The notes beneath the pieces were generated by a model that saw only the letters and a program-made list of their open reading frames with translations, did no database searches and was not told where the DNA came from. Position numbers and translations under genes: made by a program. This document shows, in pieces, positions 33,627-42,364 of a stretch of 64,000 bases of DNA (position 1 is its first letter; the number at the start of each line of letters is the position of its first letter). The stretch comes from JAOSJL01 sp963704035 (lineage in GTDB: Bacteria > Actinomycetota > Acidimicrobiia > IMCC26256 > JAOSJL01), in the NCBI GenBank assembly GCA_963704035.1, contig CAVPGR010000004.1:682001-746000 (forward strand), given 5' to 3'.

Positions 33627-34676
33627 GTGAGCGTTCCCGAGGGTGTCGATCTCGCGGCGTTGGCCGACTACTTCGCGAAGCACGTCGAGGGTGCGTCAAC
33701 GGGCGCGGAACTGCACGCCGAGCTGATCAGCGGCGGACGGTCGAACCTCACCTACCGGATCGGCGACGACACCAGGCACTGGGTGCTTCGACGTCCACCA
33801 CTCGGCCACGTCCTGCCCACGGCGCACGACATGGGCCGCGAATTCCGGGTGATCTCGGCCCTGGCCGACACCGACGTTCCGGTCCCCCGCGCTCTCGCTC
33901 TCTGCGAGGACGACACCGTCAACGGCGCCTCCTTCTACGTCATGGAAGAGGTCGAGGGACGCATCCTGCGCGACCCGTCGGACTTCGAGGGACTGACCTC
34001 GGCCGACGCCCGCCGCTGTTCCGAACAACTCGTCGACGTGCTCGCACGGATCCACGCTGTCGATTACGAGGACGTGGGGCTCGGCGACTTCGGACGACCC
34101 GACGGATACGTCGAACGACAGCTCCGACGGTTCGCGCAACAACGCGCCCGTTCACAGACCCGGGATCTTCCGGGCCTCGACGACCTCGAGCGCCGACTGA
34201 ATGCCGCCCTTCCGCGATCCGGAACGGCGACGATCGTGCACGGCGACTACCGACTCGACAACACGATGCTGGCACACGACGACGTCGGTCGGATCGTGTC
34301 GGTTCTGGACTGGGAGATGGCGACGTTGGGAGACCCCCTGGCCGACGTGGGGATGTTTCTCCTGTACTGGGGGATTCCCGACGCTCAGGTCGTCGCGACC
34401 GGCATCGCTCTCACACCGGAGAGCGGATTCCTCAGCAGCGACGACGTCGTGGAGCGCTACGCACGGATCACCGGTCGCCCCGTCGACGACCTCGACTTCT
34501 ACGTGGCGTTGGGTGCCTACAAGCTCGCCATCATCGTGGAGGGCATCCACGCGCGGTTCCTCCAGGGCAAGACGCTGGGCGAGGGCTTCGACGAGATGGG
34601 TGATCTCGTGCCCCGTCTCATCGAGGCCGCGCTCGACATCGCCCGGAACTCGTCGATGCCCGCACTCAGCGGCTGA
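33627..34676 (+). CDS. aminoglycoside-phosphotransferase-fold kinase (ACAD10-like)
   Basis: 349 residues of the APH-like kinase family. The N-lobe has LISGGRSNLTYRIGD (phosphate loop) and HWVLRRPP; the Brenner motif is IVHGDYRLDNTML and the metal Asp is in VLDWEMATLGDPLAD. Relatives are often found near acyl-CoA dehydrogenases and may phosphorylate hydroxyacyl-CoA; none is adjacent here. GTG start at 33627, 40 bp after whiB, following GAGGAGG. Confidence 0.86.
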   Translation: MSVPEGVDLAALADYFAKHVEGASTGAELHAELISGGRSNLTYRIGDDTRHWVLRRPPLGHVLPTAHDMGREFRVISALADTDVPVPRALALCEDDTVNGASFYVMEEVEGRILRDPSDFEGLTSADARRCSEQLVDVLARIHAVDYEDVGLGDFGRPDGYVERQLRRFAQQRARSQTRDLPGLDDLERRLNAALPRSGTATIVHGDYRLDNTMLAHDDVGRIVSVLDWEMATLGDPLADVGMFLLYWGIPDAQVVATGIALTPESGFLSSDDVVERYARITGRPVDDLDFYVALGAYKLAIIVEGIHARFLQGKTLGEGFDEMGDLVPRLIEAALDIARNSSMPALSG

Positions 34677-34690
34677 CCCCCGGTCGACCC

Positions 34691-35101
34691 ATGCAGATCC
34701 GGGAGGTTGTCCTCGTCGCGGCCGGAGGTGGCGCGGGAGCGCTCCTTCGCTACGGAGTCCACGACACCTGGCCTGTGACGACCGGCAGTTTCCCCACCAC
34801 GACCCTGTTGCTCAATCTGGTCGGGGCCTTCGCTCTGGGTGTGGTCGTGGAGATCGGGACTCGTCGCGGCGGTGCTCCGGCCTGGGCGCGCCCGCTGCTC
34901 GGCATGGGTGCGCTCGGCGCATTCACGACGTTCAGCGGCTTCACTGTCGAGGCGGTGCAGATGCTCGACGCCGGTCGAACATCCGACGCGCTCGCCTACG
35001 TCGTGCTCTCTCTGGTCGCGGGCGTGATGGCTGCGACCGCCGGCCTCTACGTCACAGGATGGCGCGGCGGAATGCCCGTCCCCGACGACGGCGAATCGTG
35101 A
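34691..35101 (+). CDS. crcB: fluoride channel Fluc, subunit 1
   Basis: Small four-helix membrane protein (136 aa) that exports fluoride. LLLNLVGAFALG supplies the pore Asn, and GALGAFTTFSGFTVEAVQML is the TTFS central motif with the sodium-site break and polar track. A second Fluc gene starts 8 bp downstream. Paired Fluc genes usually make an obligate heterodimer with the subunits in opposite membrane orientation. No fluoride riboswitch is recognisable upstream. Confidence 0.93.
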   Translation: MQIREVVLVAAGGGAGALLRYGVHDTWPVTTGSFPTTTLLLNLVGAFALGVVVEIGTRRGGAPAWARPLLGMGALGAFTTFSGFTVEAVQMLDAGRTSDALAYVVLSLVAGVMAATAGLYVTGWRGGMPVPDDGES

Positions 35102-35108
35102 CGGAACA

Positions 35109-35477
35109 ATGACCGGCCTTGCGGTCACGTTGACAGGCGCGCTGGGCGCGCTGGCCCGGGTCGCGCTCGAACGGTCCGTGATCCGCCGGGCCGGCCACGG
35201 CTTCCCGTGGGGCACCGGTCTCGTGAACGTCACCGGCTCCCTCGCGCTCGGGGTGGTCGTGGGCCTGGCCGCGGCACACGGGCTCGGCGCCGGTGTGGAA
35301 TCCGTCCTCGCCGCCGGATTTCTCGGCGGGTACACGACGTTCTCGACCTACGCCCTCGAGACGGTGCGGCTCTTCGAGGACGGCCGGGCACTTCATGCCT
35401 GTGGCTATGCCGTACTGAGCGCGGCGGCCGGCATCGCCGCGGCAGCGCTCGGCCTGGCTGTCACGGGCGGGATCTGA
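35109..35477 (+). CDS. crcB: fluoride channel Fluc, subunit 2
   Basis: 122 residues, four hydrophobic helices, same family as the preceding gene: TGLVNVTGSLALGVVVG (pore Asn) and GFLGGYTTFSTYALETVRLF (TTFS motif). Compared with subunit 1, the inner loop charge differs (ERSVIRRAGHGF near the N-terminus), as expected for subunits inserting in opposite orientation. It likely heterodimerises with subunit 1. Confidence 0.93.
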   Translation: MTGLAVTLTGALGALARVALERSVIRRAGHGFPWGTGLVNVTGSLALGVVVGLAAAHGLGAGVESVLAAGFLGGYTTFSTYALETVRLFEDGRALHACGYAVLSAAAGIAAAALGLAVTGGI

Positions 35478-35500
35478 GCCGTCCGTCGCCCGGCGCTTGT

Positions 35501-35559
35501 TCCCGTTTCCTCGTCTCGGGCGCCGCAGGATACCTACGGCGCTTCTCCTCGTCTCGGGT
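35501..35559. repeat. dispersed GC-rich hairpin element, copy 2
   Basis: Closely related to the element at 12185-12242. It keeps the CCTCGTCTCGGG flanks and a hairpin with arms GCGCCGCAGG and CCTACGGCGC (35520-35542) around an ATA loop. Compared with copy 1, the fourth stem pair is C-G instead of G-C, a compensated change, and one mismatch is present lower down. It lies between crcB and the flippase gene, both on the plus strand. Confidence 0.8.
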
Positions 35560-35576
35560 ACCGGTAGCGTCCGGGC

Positions 35577-36893
35577 GTGACCAGCGGTATGGATCGAACC
35601 GACTCACGCCGAAGCGTCGCGGCCCGGAGCGGTTGGGCGGTCGTCGACCAGGGCCTGTCGTCGCTGACGAACTTCGCCCTCACGGTTCTCGTCGCGCGCT
35701 CCGTCAGCGAGTCGGCGTTCGGAGCTTTCGCGATCGCGATCCTCGTGTACCTGGCCGTCCTGGGCGTGGTACGCGGCTTCATCGCCGAGCCTCTGGCCGT
35801 CCGCTTCAGCGCCTCGGAACCCGCCGAGCGTGCCGACGCGGCGCGCGCGGCAGCTGGTGCCGGTCTGTTGGCGGGAATCGGTGTCGGCGTGGTGCTCTGC
35901 TGCGTAGCGGCCGTCACCGACGGTGACACGTCCCGCGTCTTCATGGCTCTCGGCGTGACCATGCCCGGTCTCGTCCTCCAGGACATGTGGCGGTTCATCT
36001 TCGTGGCCGACGGTCGGCCTACATTCGCCGCGGCCAACGACGGAGTGTGGGCTGTCACACAGTTGGGAGCAGTGGGTCTGCTGCTCGCGACATCCGACCC
36101 ATCGGTGGGCGTGCTCGTGCTCGCCTGGGGCCTGGCCGCGAATGTCGCGGCGGTCGTCGGGTGTCTACAGGCACGCACGGCGCCTGACCTACGCGGCGGA
36201 CCGACGTGGGCGCGACGTCACCGAGACCTCGGCGCACCGTTCGCCCTCGACTTCACCGCCCAGATCGGATCGACCTACGTGGCTCTCTTCGTCATCACGG
36301 CGATCATCGGCCTCGAAGCTGTCGCCGGGATCCGTGGGGCTCAGACGCTGCTCGGCCCGGTCAACGTCCTGTACCTGGGCTCCCGTCTCGTCGCCGTTCC
36401 CGAGGGCGCGCGACTTGCCGCTCGAGGCAGTAGAGGCGTCGTCCACCTGGCGATCGTGGTAGCCGTCGTCCTCGTCGTCGCCGCCCTGGTTGTCGGCGCT
36501 GTCCTCCTTCTGATGCCCGACTCGTGGGGTACCGCCCTTCTGGGCGACACATGGGACGACGCGCGATCCGTGCTGCCCGCGACGATCGTTCTCATGGGAG
36601 CGAACGGTGTGGGGATCGCGGCCGTCAACGGGCTTCGTTCGCTGGCGGCCGCGCGGGAGGGCCTGGCGGCACGCCTGATCCTCATCCCCGTCATCGTCGG
36701 AGGTGGTGCGCTCGGGGCGGTCGTGGGTGGGGAACAGGGCGGTGCCATCGGGCTCGCCGCTGCAGCCGTTGTAGCGGCCGGGGTCTGGTGGGTCGGCTTC
36801 GCCCGCGTGGCGCGGCGTTTCGTCCCGCACGCCACAGCGTCACCCGCGCCGGCGGTGGAATGGGTGGAGGACGCTGCCGCGACGGACCGCTGA
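35577..36893 (+). CDS. polysaccharide flippase-like MOP-superfamily membrane protein
   Basis: 438 residues with about 11-12 hydrophobic segments and the layout of Wzx/MVF-type lipid-linked sugar flippases. The start, SGWAVVDQGLSSLTNFALTV, then LVARSVSESAFGAFAIAILV, is characteristic of the first two helices. No glycosyltransferase cluster surrounds it, so its cargo is unknown. Start GTG at 35577, or ATG at 35589. Confidence 0.8.
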   Translation: MTSGMDRTDSRRSVAARSGWAVVDQGLSSLTNFALTVLVARSVSESAFGAFAIAILVYLAVLGVVRGFIAEPLAVRFSASEPAERADAARAAAGAGLLAGIGVGVVLCCVAAVTDGDTSRVFMALGVTMPGLVLQDMWRFIFVADGRPTFAAANDGVWAVTQLGAVGLLLATSDPSVGVLVLAWGLAANVAAVVGCLQARTAPDLRGGPTWARRHRDLGAPFALDFTAQIGSTYVALFVITAIIGLEAVAGIRGAQTLLGPVNVLYLGSRLVAVPEGARLAARGSRGVVHLAIVVAVVLVVAALVVGAVLLLMPDSWGTALLGDTWDDARSVLPATIVLMGANGVGIAAVNGLRSLAAAREGLAARLILIPVIVGGGALGAVVGGEQGGAIGLAAAAVVAAGVWWVGFARVARRFVPHATASPAPAVEWVEDAAATDR

Positions 36894-36919
36894 GCGCCGG
36901 CGCCCCGTAGTCTGGGGCC

Positions 36920-37807
36920 ATGTCGTCCGTCCGTTGGGAGCGTACTCCCGAGCTGAGCGATCCCGTCGTGGTGGCGGCATTCGGCGGGTGGAACGACGCG
37001 GCCGACGCTGCGTCCGACGCGGTGGCGTGGTTGGGTCGCCGTTTCGGAGCATCGACGTTCGCCGAGCTCGATCCCGAGGGGTTCTACGACTTCCAGGCCG
37101 CACGGCCCCAGGTGATGCTGCGCCACGGTGTGATGAAGGGGTTGACCTGGCCGACGACCAGCTTCGCCGCGGCCACGGCCGAGGCCTCCGGACGCGACCT
37201 CGTTCTCATCACGGGTCCGGAACCCAACATGGCCTGGAGGGACTTCTGCGACACGATCCTCGACGTCGCTTCTCAGGTGGGAGCCTCGATGCTCGTGACA
37301 CTCGGAGCGCTCCTCGCCGAGGCTCCGCACACCCGACCCGTCCGCATCACCGGTGCCGCCAGCGAACCGGGCCTCGCCGCGCGGGTGCACCTCCACCCGT
37401 CCCACTACGAGGGACCGACGGGAGTGACGGGCGTGCTGCACCACCGCGCCACCGAGGCCGACCTCGTTGCCGCATCGCTGTGGGCCCCGGTGCCGCACTA
37501 CGTCGCGGCTCCACCCAATCCGCGCTGCACGCTGGCGCTTCTCGAGGCTTTCGGCGCCGCGACGGATCTCCCTCTCGACACAGAGAATCTCCGCGAGGAG
37601 GCAGAGGGGTGGCAGCGTCGTGTCGAAGTGGCGGCGGGCTCCGACGCCGACATCGAGAACTACGTCCGCAACCTCGAGACCATCTACGACGCGGAAGACG
37701 ACCGTGGACCGATCGAATCCGGTGCCCTCGACTCGGAAGGCGACCTACCGAGCGGTGACGCGTTGGCTGCGGAGTTCCAGAAGTACCTGCGCGGTGAACA
37801 CGACTGA
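36920..37807 (+). CDS. PAC2 family protein
   Basis: 295 residues of the PAC2 (proteasome assembly chaperone 2) family, common in Actinomycetota. VVVAAFGGWNDAADAASDAVAWL at the N-terminus (cited in part as AFGGWNDAADAA), DLVLITGPEPNMAWR, VTLGALLAEAPHTRPVRITG and PHYVAAPPNPRCTLALLE are the family blocks; the C-terminus ends in the acidic EFQKYLRGEHD. The bacterial function is not established, and no proteasome genes are in this window. Confidence 0.88.
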   Translation: MSSVRWERTPELSDPVVVAAFGGWNDAADAASDAVAWLGRRFGASTFAELDPEGFYDFQAARPQVMLRHGVMKGLTWPTTSFAAATAEASGRDLVLITGPEPNMAWRDFCDTILDVASQVGASMLVTLGALLAEAPHTRPVRITGAASEPGLAARVHLHPSHYEGPTGVTGVLHHRATEADLVAASLWAPVPHYVAAPPNPRCTLALLEAFGAATDLPLDTENLREEAEGWQRRVEVAAGSDADIENYVRNLETIYDAEDDRGPIESGALDSEGDLPSGDALAAEFQKYLRGEHD

Positions 37808-37841
37808 GCGATTCGACGGGCATCGCGTCGACCAGATCGAG

Positions 37842-39197
37842 TCAGCCGAGGACCTCGCGGGCGATGACCTGCCAGAGCTCTGTCGACAGCCGGAGTGACT
37901 CCTGGTCGACCTTCTCGTTGTGGCCGTGGAACATGGTGGCGTAGTCCGCGTACTCGAGGCGTTCCGAGAACAGCGAAAAGCCGTAGCCGACACTTCCGGC
38001 CCGTCGGAAGAAGCGGGCGTCGGTCGCGCCGATCATCAGCATCGGAACCAGCGCGGAATCCGCGACCATTGCCCGCGTCGCCTTCTCGAGGTGGTGCCAC
38101 AGCGGCGTGTCCATCGGCGACGTCGTGGCCGGGTCCGGGTGGTAATCGATCATCTCGACCGCTCCGGCCAGATCCCCGAGAGCGTCATCGAGCATGGCTC
38201 GCACCTCGGGTTCGTTGTCACCGGGCAGCGTGCGTATGTCGAGACGGAGATCGACCCGATCGGGAATGACGTTCGTCTTCGTCCCACCGTGGATCACGGT
38301 CGGAGCCACCGTGGTGTGCATCGAGGAGTGTGCGATCCGGGCGATCCCGATCGGCAGCGTGTCGTCGTCGCTCAACCGGTCGGGATCGACAAGGAGCGCC
38401 GCCACGTCATCGGACAGGCCGATACTGCCGACGAACTCTCTCCATACGTCGAGGACCCGCGCGGACGGCTCGTAGTCGGCCAAGCGCTGCACGACACGCG
38501 CGGCGGTGACGAGCGCGTTGTCGGTGCGGAACGGCTGTGACCCGTGGCCGGGGGTTCCGCGGACGCGCAGAGTGCACCAGAAGGTGCCCTTCTCGGCGAT
38601 CAGCACCGGAAGACGTGGCCCCTCCGGGGTCGGAAACCGGAATCCTCCCGTTTCGGTGATGACGTAATCGGCAGCGACCGCGTCGTACTCGTTCTCCACG
38701 AGGTGGTCGGCGCCGAAGACGCCCCGTGACTCCTCGTCGGCGACCGCCAGGTACGCAAGGGTCCCGTCGGGTGTGAATCCTGAACGGGCCAGGTGCTTCA
38801 TGGCCACGGCCATCGAGGCCGTCATGTTGAGCATGTCGACGGCGCCGCGCCCCCAGATCATCCCGTCGACCAGTTCGGCTCCGAAAGGGTCGCGCTCCCA
38901 ACCTTCCGGGCTCACGGGCACGACGTCGGTGTGGCCCATGAGCAGCAGCGTCGGAGCGTCGGGATTCCTGCCCTCGATTCTCGTGACGAGGCTCGTTCGA
39001 CCGGGTCGGATCTCGTAGGTCTCGGACTCGAGGCCCGCGTCACCCAGATACCCGGTCAACGTGTCGACGTTGCGGTGTTCCTGGCCGGATTCCTCGGTAC
39101 CGTCGTTGACGCACTGGTTGCGGATGAGGGTTTGGAGAAGATCGGTGACCTCGTCAGTCGGGTCGTCAGCCGTCGTCGTGTCCACCATCGTCGTCAA
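37842..39197 (-). CDS. M20-family metallopeptidase
   Basis: Zinc-dependent exopeptidase or deacylase of 451 residues. LLLMGHTDVVPVSPEGW has the first metal His; WGRGAVDMLNMTA the bridging Asp; VADEESRGVFGADHL the catalytic Glu and a metal ligand; the dimerisation domain has RGTPGHGSQPF, and MFHGHNEKVDQESL provides the last His. The substrate is unknown. It overlaps the MBL gene by 4 bp and is the last gene of the long amtB-led run. Confidence 0.9.
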   Translation of the reverse strand: MTTMVDTTTADDPTDEVTDLLQTLIRNQCVNDGTEESGQEHRNVDTLTGYLGDAGLESETYEIRPGRTSLVTRIEGRNPDAPTLLLMGHTDVVPVSPEGWERDPFGAELVDGMIWGRGAVDMLNMTASMAVAMKHLARSGFTPDGTLAYLAVADEESRGVFGADHLVENEYDAVAADYVITETGGFRFPTPEGPRLPVLIAEKGTFWCTLRVRGTPGHGSQPFRTDNALVTAARVVQRLADYEPSARVLDVWREFVGSIGLSDDVAALLVDPDRLSDDDTLPIGIARIAHSSMHTTVAPTVIHGGTKTNVIPDRVDLRLDIRTLPGDNEPEVRAMLDDALGDLAGAVEMIDYHPDPATTSPMDTPLWHHLEKATRAMVADSALVPMLMIGATDARFFRRAGSVGYGFSLFSERLEYADYATMFHGHNEKVDQESLRLSTELWQVIAREVLG

Positions 39198-40387
39198 TCC
39201 CCCGCTTCCGTGCCCGGATCTGAACCCGGAGCGTCGGTCGTCATCTCGTAGACGAAGCGTCCGTCGACCGTCCGTCGAAACGCCCCGCCGCGGTGCACGA
39301 GGTGCTCGAGATGAGCGAACGTCTCGGACTCCGCCATCACTCCCCAGTGGCGTTCCGGGAAGAGCTCACGCGACAACGAGCGAACCGTGGCCGGACCCAG
39401 AGCCTCCCCGGCCGCGGCCAGCTTCTCCATTCGCTCGACGTGGTGCGCCGTGATGTCGGCCACGCGTCCTGGAACGTCATCGAAGGGATGGCCGTGGGCA
39501 GGGAGTCCTACACCCACGTCGGGGAGTTTCGCGACGTGATCCAGCGTCGCGAGGTACGCGTCGAGCGTGTCGAATCCCTCGGCCATGCCGGAGATGTGCG
39601 GCGTGATCGTGGGTAGCACGTGGTCTCCCGACAGCAGCGCTCCACTGTCGGGATCGAACAGGCAGAGGTGGTCGGGCGTGTGGCCCGGCGTGTAGACGGC
39701 CCGCCACTCCCGGCCCGCCAGGGTGACGACGTCGTCGTTGCGCACACGGTGGGTGGGGCGCGGCGCGATGAACAACCGTCGGAACGCCCGCAGGATCACA
39801 CCGCGCATTCGCCACCGGGTGCTCTGCGCCTCGCCCCAGGGTGTGGGATTCGAGAACGGCCCGGCGGCCGCGCCCGACGACGGAAGAAAGTCCTCGGGCG
39901 GAACATCGTTCTCGACACCGAGGAGAGCAGCGAGTGCCGCGGCCTCGCGCTCGGCATCGGCGGCCTCGGAAGGTCCGAGTGGAGGTGACGACTCGGCGAA
40001 CGTCTCGAACGCGCGGTGCGTCACGAGCCGGGCTCCCGTCTTCTTCACTACGTGCCCCGCGGCACCGTAGTGGTCGGGATGCGAGTGGGTGACCACGACG
40101 GTGTGGACGTGGCGGAATTCGAAACCGGCCGACCGGAGGCGCCGCTTCAGCGTGGACCACGAGCGCGGACCCGGCAGTCCGGGATCGACGAGAGCGACGC
40201 CGCGGTCGTCGACGAGCCCGTACATGTTCACATGGCCGAGGCCGGGCATCCAGATCGGAAGCTGCATACGCAGGACACCCGGCGTGACCTCGGTGACCTC
40301 GTCGGAGGCCGGCTCCTGCTCCTGGCGGGTGATGCGCCGCCGCGGCGGAGGCGCTGCGGGAGCGGTTCCGCTGTGGCGCTCCGTCAC
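39194..40387 (-). CDS. metallo-beta-lactamase-fold hydrolase
   Basis: 397 residues. The zinc motif is VVTHSHPDHYGAAG (HxHxDH), with YTPGHTPDHLCLFDPDSGALLSGDH carrying later ligands (cited in parts: TPGHTPDHLC, LLSGDH) and LPAHGHPFDDVPGRV near the C-terminus. The MBL family covers thioesterases, glyoxalase II-like and other hydrolases; the C-terminal helical part resembles LACTB2-like members. It starts with GTG overlapping the WS/DGAT stop and ends overlapping the M20 start. Confidence 0.88.
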   Translation of the reverse strand: MTERHSGTAPAAPPPRRRITRQEQEPASDEVTEVTPGVLRMQLPIWMPGLGHVNMYGLVDDRGVALVDPGLPGPRSWSTLKRRLRSAGFEFRHVHTVVVTHSHPDHYGAAGHVVKKTGARLVTHRAFETFAESSPPLGPSEAADAEREAAALAALLGVENDVPPEDFLPSSGAAAGPFSNPTPWGEAQSTRWRMRGVILRAFRRLFIAPRPTHRVRNDDVVTLAGREWRAVYTPGHTPDHLCLFDPDSGALLSGDHVLPTITPHISGMAEGFDTLDAYLATLDHVAKLPDVGVGLPAHGHPFDDVPGRVADITAHHVERMEKLAAAGEALGPATVRSLSRELFPERHWGVMAESETFAHLEHLVHRGGAFRRTVDGRFVYEMTTDAPGSDPGTEAGD

Positions 40388-41799
40388 GCGCTGTGGGGCG
40401 CGCGCTCTTCGGTCAGCTTGCGCAGCTCGGCGAACCCGTTCTCGATTCCTGCGGTGAGGACCTCGACGTCGGGAGCGGCGTCACGGTCGGCGAACACGCC
40501 GATGTCGAGCTGACCGTCGTAGGACAGGATCGCGATCCCGACCGTGAGGTTGTGGGCGAGGGGAACGATCGGAAACGCCTCCAACATCCGGGCCCCGAGG
40601 GTATAGAGCGGCTGCTGGGGACCGGGGACGTTCGTGATGACGAGGTTGAAGAACGGCTGGTTGTGAACCGCGCGCGAGGCGAGGCTCAGGAGTGTGGGAG
40701 CGGCGTAACGCGTGAGACCCACGAGGAACTCGGCACCGACGGCCTGGTGGCGGTCTTTGAGCTCGCTCGTGATCGCGCCGATCGACTTCAGGCGGTCGAG
40801 CGGTCCGTCGGCCACGACGGGCAGGTTCACGAACATCGCCGACACGCGGTTGCCCAGTTCCATGTGCTCGTCGCCGGCGCGCACCGACACGGGGATCATG
40901 GCGCGGACGTGTTCGGGCGATTCACCCCGGTTCTCGAAGAGACGGGCGAGACCTGATCCTACGGCCGAGAGCACGACGTCGTTGACTGTCCCCCCGAGCT
41001 CGCGTCGAGCCGCCTTCGCGTCGTCGAGGGGGACACGCACGACGTCGAAACGTCGGTGTCGCCCTACCGCCTGGTTCAGCGATGTGCGTGGAGCGACGGT
41101 GTCGCGGCCCAGCATCGTGGAGAGCGAGCGGGCGACGCCCAGTCCCCTCTCCAGCGCACGGACAGGTGCCCGGAAGAACGATCCGACGCGCTCGATGAGC
41201 TTCGCCGGCTGCGTGACCTGTTCGCGCACGCTGTCGACGAGGAGCCCGGCGGGTGACGGGGGTGGCTCCGGAACCCATTCGGGCGGTTCGAGGACGGTGG
41301 GTTCCCGCTCGAAGTCGAGCAGGACGGTGGCGACGTCGACGCCGGATGCTCCGTCGACGAGTGCGTGGTGGGTCTTTTGGATGAGCGCGACGCGGTTGTC
41401 TTCGAGGCCTTCCACGAACCAGATCTCCCACAGCGGTCGCGCTCGGTCCAGAAGCTGACTCTGGACCCGTGTGGTCAGGGTCACCAGTTGATCCCAGGTA
41501 CCGGGTCGCGGCAACGCGGTGAGTCGAACGTGGTACGCGATGTCGAAGCTGTCGTCGTCGACCCAGATCGGGCGGTCGAGATCCAGCGGCACCTCCATGA
41601 GACGTTTGCGGAATCGGGGTACGAGGTGAAGGCGCGACGCGACCATCTCGCGGGCCTCGGCCAGGCGAAACCGACCCTCGTCGTCGAGAAGAGGCTCGCC
41701 CTCGAAAACCGACAGGGCACCGACGTGCATCGGCGTGTCGAGACCCTCGAGTTTCAGGAAGCTGTCGTCGAGCGATTTCAGCCGGTCGTAGTCGGCCAC
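40384..41799 (-). CDS. wax ester synthase/diacylglycerol acyltransferase (second copy)
   Basis: 471 residues. The catalytic HHxxxDG motif is QKTHHALVDGASGVD. RPLWEIWFVEGLED, NDVVLSAVGSGLARL, MIPVSVRAGDEHMELGNRVS and TNVPGPQQPLYTLGAR are the canonical WS/DGAT blocks, clearer here than in the copy at 8.6 kb. The GTG at 41799 follows GAGGAGGG. Its position inside the amtB-glnB-glnD run suggests that storage-lipid synthesis may be expressed with nitrogen-status genes (inference). Confidence 0.95.
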   Translation of the reverse strand: MADYDRLKSLDDSFLKLEGLDTPMHVGALSVFEGEPLLDDEGRFRLAEAREMVASRLHLVPRFRKRLMEVPLDLDRPIWVDDDSFDIAYHVRLTALPRPGTWDQLVTLTTRVQSQLLDRARPLWEIWFVEGLEDNRVALIQKTHHALVDGASGVDVATVLLDFEREPTVLEPPEWVPEPPPSPAGLLVDSVREQVTQPAKLIERVGSFFRAPVRALERGLGVARSLSTMLGRDTVAPRTSLNQAVGRHRRFDVVRVPLDDAKAARRELGGTVNDVVLSAVGSGLARLFENRGESPEHVRAMIPVSVRAGDEHMELGNRVSAMFVNLPVVADGPLDRLKSIGAITSELKDRHQAVGAEFLVGLTRYAAPTLLSLASRAVHNQPFFNLVITNVPGPQQPLYTLGARMLEAFPIVPLAHNLTVGIAILSYDGQLDIGVFADRDAAPDVEVLTAGIENGFAELRKLTEERAPHSA

Positions 41800-41824
41800 C
41801 GGGCCCTCCTCAGATGCCGGAGCC

Positions 41825-42364
41825 TCAGGGTAGAGGCGTCTCGGGGCCCCGGCCAGCGCCGGTGCCGAGCTCCTCACGCAACAGCGCCATGATCGACACG
41901 TCGCCGCGAGCGCGCTCCCAGGCATCGCCCACCGCCGCGTGGTCGACGAGACCCGCTCCTTCGGGAGGAATCCCCAGCCTCCTGGACGTGGCCGTCGCGA
42001 GGGTGGCAGGCTCCGGGGCGTCACCGAAGGGCGCGAAGCACTCCAATCCTTCCCAGAGCGACGTCAGCGCCCGACGTTCTTCTCCGAGCGTCAACGCCCC
42101 CGGGTCGGCGTCCGCCGACAGCGCACCCACCACCGCCTCCCACAGGTCGCTGTGCGGGCAACCCTTCGGCACCCGGAAGCCTGCGACGGGGTGCAGCCGC
42201 CACTCCAGCACCGGCTCGTCGACGGACTCGTCAGCCGGCGCCAGCCACGTCTGGGAACCGTTGAGGTAGCTGTCGACCGGAAACCCGAGCCTCTCATCGA
42301 GCGCGACGACGAGATCGGCGCTGATCGGCCACAACACAGCTGCGGACAACTCGGGCGCGCTCAC
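41825..42364 (-). CDS. hypothetical protein (179 aa)
   Basis: Not recognised. 179 residues, acidic, Ala/Leu/Glu-rich, soluble. VLWPISADLVVALDERLGFPVD begins it (cited in part as ISADLVVALDERLGFP); the middle has EWRLHPVAGFRVPKGCPHSD and a long helical C-terminus. GTG at 42364 overlaps the stop of the Nudix gene (GTGA), so it is translated in the same operon, and it lies 25 bp before the WS/DGAT gene. No function proposed. Confidence 0.75.
   Translation of the reverse strand: MSAPELSAAVLWPISADLVVALDERLGFPVDSYLNGSQTWLAPADESVDEPVLEWRLHPVAGFRVPKGCPHSDLWEAVVGALSADADPGALTLGEERRALTSLWEGLECFAPFGDAPEPATLATATSRRLGIPPEGAGLVDHAAVGDAWERARGDVSIMALLREELGTGAGRGPETPLP

Noticed and set aside
34677..35477. Fluoride riboswitch before crcB
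   Set aside because: Only a 14-bp gap precedes the first crcB and no crcB-motif pseudoknot is visible.
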